From Bacillus sp. SA1-12 (lineage in GTDB: Bacteria; Bacillota; Bacilli; Bacillales; Bacillaceae): a stretch of DNA of 64,000 nt. Every line of letters begins with the position of its first letter. Position 1 is the first letter of the stretch. The DNA is taken from the NCBI RefSeq assembly GCF_000981385.1, contig NZ_LATZ01000119.1, forward strand, positions 434,001 to 498,000. The letters run 5' to 3'. Both the position numbers and the translations under genes were made by a program. This document shows positions 62,716-64,000 of the stretch, piece after piece. The notes below the pieces were generated by a model. The model was not told the origin of the DNA. It ran no database searches and saw nothing but the letters and a program-made list of their open reading frames with translations.

Positions 62716-63561
62716 ATGTATGATTATGTAAAAATATCAATAATTTTGCTTCTTGGTATAACATTATCCGCGTGTATGAATTTTTCATTACCTGAAGGTA
62801 TCTCTTCCAAGGGAGAACAAGTGGGACAGGATCATAATCAATCTGAACAAAAAAACAATATAGAACAAAACGAAGAACAAAACGAAGAACAAAACATTGA
62901 ACAAATGGATAAAGACTTCTTATTAGAATCACACTATTTTAATGTTGTGAAAGAGGCAAATGGTAATAAAATGATCGAAAATCCAACCAATATCCTTGCA
63001 ATGGTAAATAAAGAGTACAGCTTGCCGGAATCATATGAGCCAGCGGACTTAGTTGTTCCTAATGTTGAGTTTTCTTTTAGTGACACAGATATACCTAAGC
63101 GATATTTGCGTGAAGAGGCAGCAAAGGCTTTAGAGGAATTGCTTGCTCTTGCTGAACAAGATGGGGCTGAATTGCTTGCTGTATCAGGATTTAGGTCGTA
63201 TTCAAGGCAGCAGGATCTTTTTAATATTGAAAAAGAAAAGAAAGGTGAAGAAAAGGCACTGCAGGCTGTGGCTTTACCAGGGAAAAGTGAGCATCAAACC
63301 GGCTTGGCAATGGATGTAACAAGCAGAAGTGTTAACCTTGAAATAACCAAGGAATTCGGTGAAACGAAAGAGGGAAAATGGGTGAAGGAAAATGCTCACA
63401 AAGCAGGCTTTATTATCCGTTATCCTAAAGGGAAAGAACCAATCACCGGTTATCAATATGAGCCATGGCATTTACGTTATGTTGGAAAGGAAAAGGCATC
63501 TGTCATGTATGAGAATGATCTTACGTTAGAAGAATATTTCCAAATGGTGAAAAAGATTTAA
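62716..63561 (+). CDS. M15-family D,D-carboxypeptidase lipoprotein (VanY/LdcB-like)
   Basis: 281 residues. Lipobox LSAC (Cys20) followed by a Gln/Glu/Asn repeat spacer (NEEQNEEQ). Catalytic domain: VSGFRSYSRQQDLFN, SEHQTGLAMDVT (Zn His/Asp) and EPWHLRYVG (Zn His). It trims terminal D-Ala from peptidoglycan stem peptides outside the membrane. AAGGTG precedes the ATG. Ends well before the Ohr gene. Confidence 0.92.
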   Translation: MYDYVKISIILLLGITLSACMNFSLPEGISSKGEQVGQDHNQSEQKNNIEQNEEQNEEQNIEQMDKDFLLESHYFNVVKEANGNKMIENPTNILAMVNKEYSLPESYEPADLVVPNVEFSFSDTDIPKRYLREEAAKALEELLALAEQDGAELLAVSGFRSYSRQQDLFNIEKEKKGEEKALQAVALPGKSEHQTGLAMDVTSRSVNLEITKEFGETKEGKWVKENAHKAGFIIRYPKGKEPITGYQYEPWHLRYVGKEKASVMYENDLTLEEYFQMVKKI

Positions 63562-63669
63562 TATGGCGATGATCATCTGCAAAAGGATTTGAATTTCTTT
63601 TCAGCGGATTTAATTTCAACAGAATGGCTAGAGTATTAATTAATTATTATGAAAAGGGGCGTTCCAAAA

Positions 63670-64000
63670 ATGATGAAAATGGAAAAGAAATTGTACACGA
63701 CAACTGTAAACGTTCAAGGCGGAAGAGACGGCAAAGCGGTTTCCAGCGACGGCAATCTTAATGTTGACTTGAGATATCCCACGGAATTAGGCGGTAACGG
63801 AGCTGGAACAAATCCAGAACAACTTTTCGCAGCTGGTTTTGCCGCATGCTTCGAAGGTGCAATGGGTACGATTCTTAGAAAAAGAAAGATTAAAGCAGAA
63901 GGAATATCAATTGCTTCTCATGTTACGCTTGGTAAGGATGAGGAAGATGGCTATTTGCTTGCAATGACTATGGATATCACTATTCAAGGCGTAGAAACCA
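63670..64000 (+). CDS. Ohr/OsmC-family peroxidase, partial at window end
   Basis: At least 110 codons, running off the window. LYTTTVNVQGGRDGKAVSSD, then GGNGAGTNPEQLFAAGFAAC and FEGAM: the first reactive Cys of the Ohr pair lies in AACFEGA. Ohr uses lipoyl thiols to reduce organic hydroperoxides. Preceded by AAAAGGGG. The second Cys lies outside the window. Confidence 0.88.
   Translation, partial: MMKMEKKLYTTTVNVQGGRDGKAVSSDGNLNVDLRYPTELGGNGAGTNPEQLFAAGFAACFEGAMGTILRKRKIKAEGISIASHVTLGKDEEDGYLLAMTMDITIQGVET

Noticed and set aside
1-64000. CRISPR array, tRNA or rRNA genes
   Set aside because: No regularly spaced direct repeats of 25-40 bp and no tRNA-like cloverleaf or rRNA sequence were seen on reading the window.

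Overview
The window is low-GC DNA from an endospore-forming member of the Bacillaceae. The evidence is a complete gerK-type germinant receptor operon, two further GerAB-like permeases, YjcZ-type and Spo0E-type small proteins, a YheC/YheD-type coat-associated ATP-grasp protein, AGGAGG-type ribosome binding sites and many short U-tailed terminators. I see no rRNA, tRNA or CRISPR array. The general layout (saiR-spxA2-like stress locus, ssu operon, many orphan acetyltransferases) points to a Bacillus/Neobacillus-type chromosome, but the species cannot be fixed from sequence reading alone.

Layout. 0.3-2.3 kb: an Spx-type stress regulator, a small BA3454-like protein, an Rrf2 regulator resembling SaiR and an IDEAL-domain protein. 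They are tied together by four copies of a palindrome, ACTGTAA-N9-TTACAGT. 3-9 kb: GNAT acetyltransferase, fructosamine kinase, a TetR-controlled DHA2 efflux pump with three perfect operators and a coupled 48-residue ORF, and a DHFR-like reductase. 9-19 kb: a decayed accessory zone with prophage remnants (RecB-like nuclease tail, sigma-like regulator, broken tail gene, holin, amidase with a nonsense codon, tail-spike G2 domain). Among them lie a DUF3231 gene, a Spo0E-like phosphatase, repeated minus-strand hairpins, candidate small RNAs and two micro-ORFs with a shared 3' UTR. 19-27 kb: hydrolase, Lrp regulator, secreted proteins, a duplicated small coiled-coil gene, a YheC/D-like gene and a cyclic-phosphate-processing receiver-domain protein.

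27-37 kb: cell-envelope genes (two NodB deacetylases, one with LysM repeats), a PQQ-type sugar dehydrogenase, VOC and VWA proteins. 38.3-42.4 kb: a complete ssuA-D-C-B alkanesulfonate operon with a consensus promoter and an attenuator-like leader hairpin. 42-55 kb: P-loop kinase, GH114-like protein, two close GerAB paralogues, a MerR-controlled SDR, an intact IS3-family element sitting exactly in the loop of a transcription terminator, and a TetR/metallo-beta-lactamase operon with two operators. 56-60 kb: gerKA-gerKC-gerKB on the minus strand behind a sigma-G-like promoter. 60-64 kb: broken Rrf2 regulator, azoreductase and AhpD-like pair, a lipoprotein D,D-carboxypeptidase and the start of an Ohr-type peroxidase.

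About fifteen genes carry single frameshifts, nonsense codons or truncations. Either the region is decaying or the assembly contains indel errors; reads would decide. The most rewarding leads are the SaiR-like operator family, the two minus-strand repeat/small-RNA units near 11.7 and 12.8 kb, the paired micro-ORFs at 13.1-13.5 kb, the Trp/Cys nine-residue-repeat protein at 18 kb, and the IS inserted in a terminator loop.
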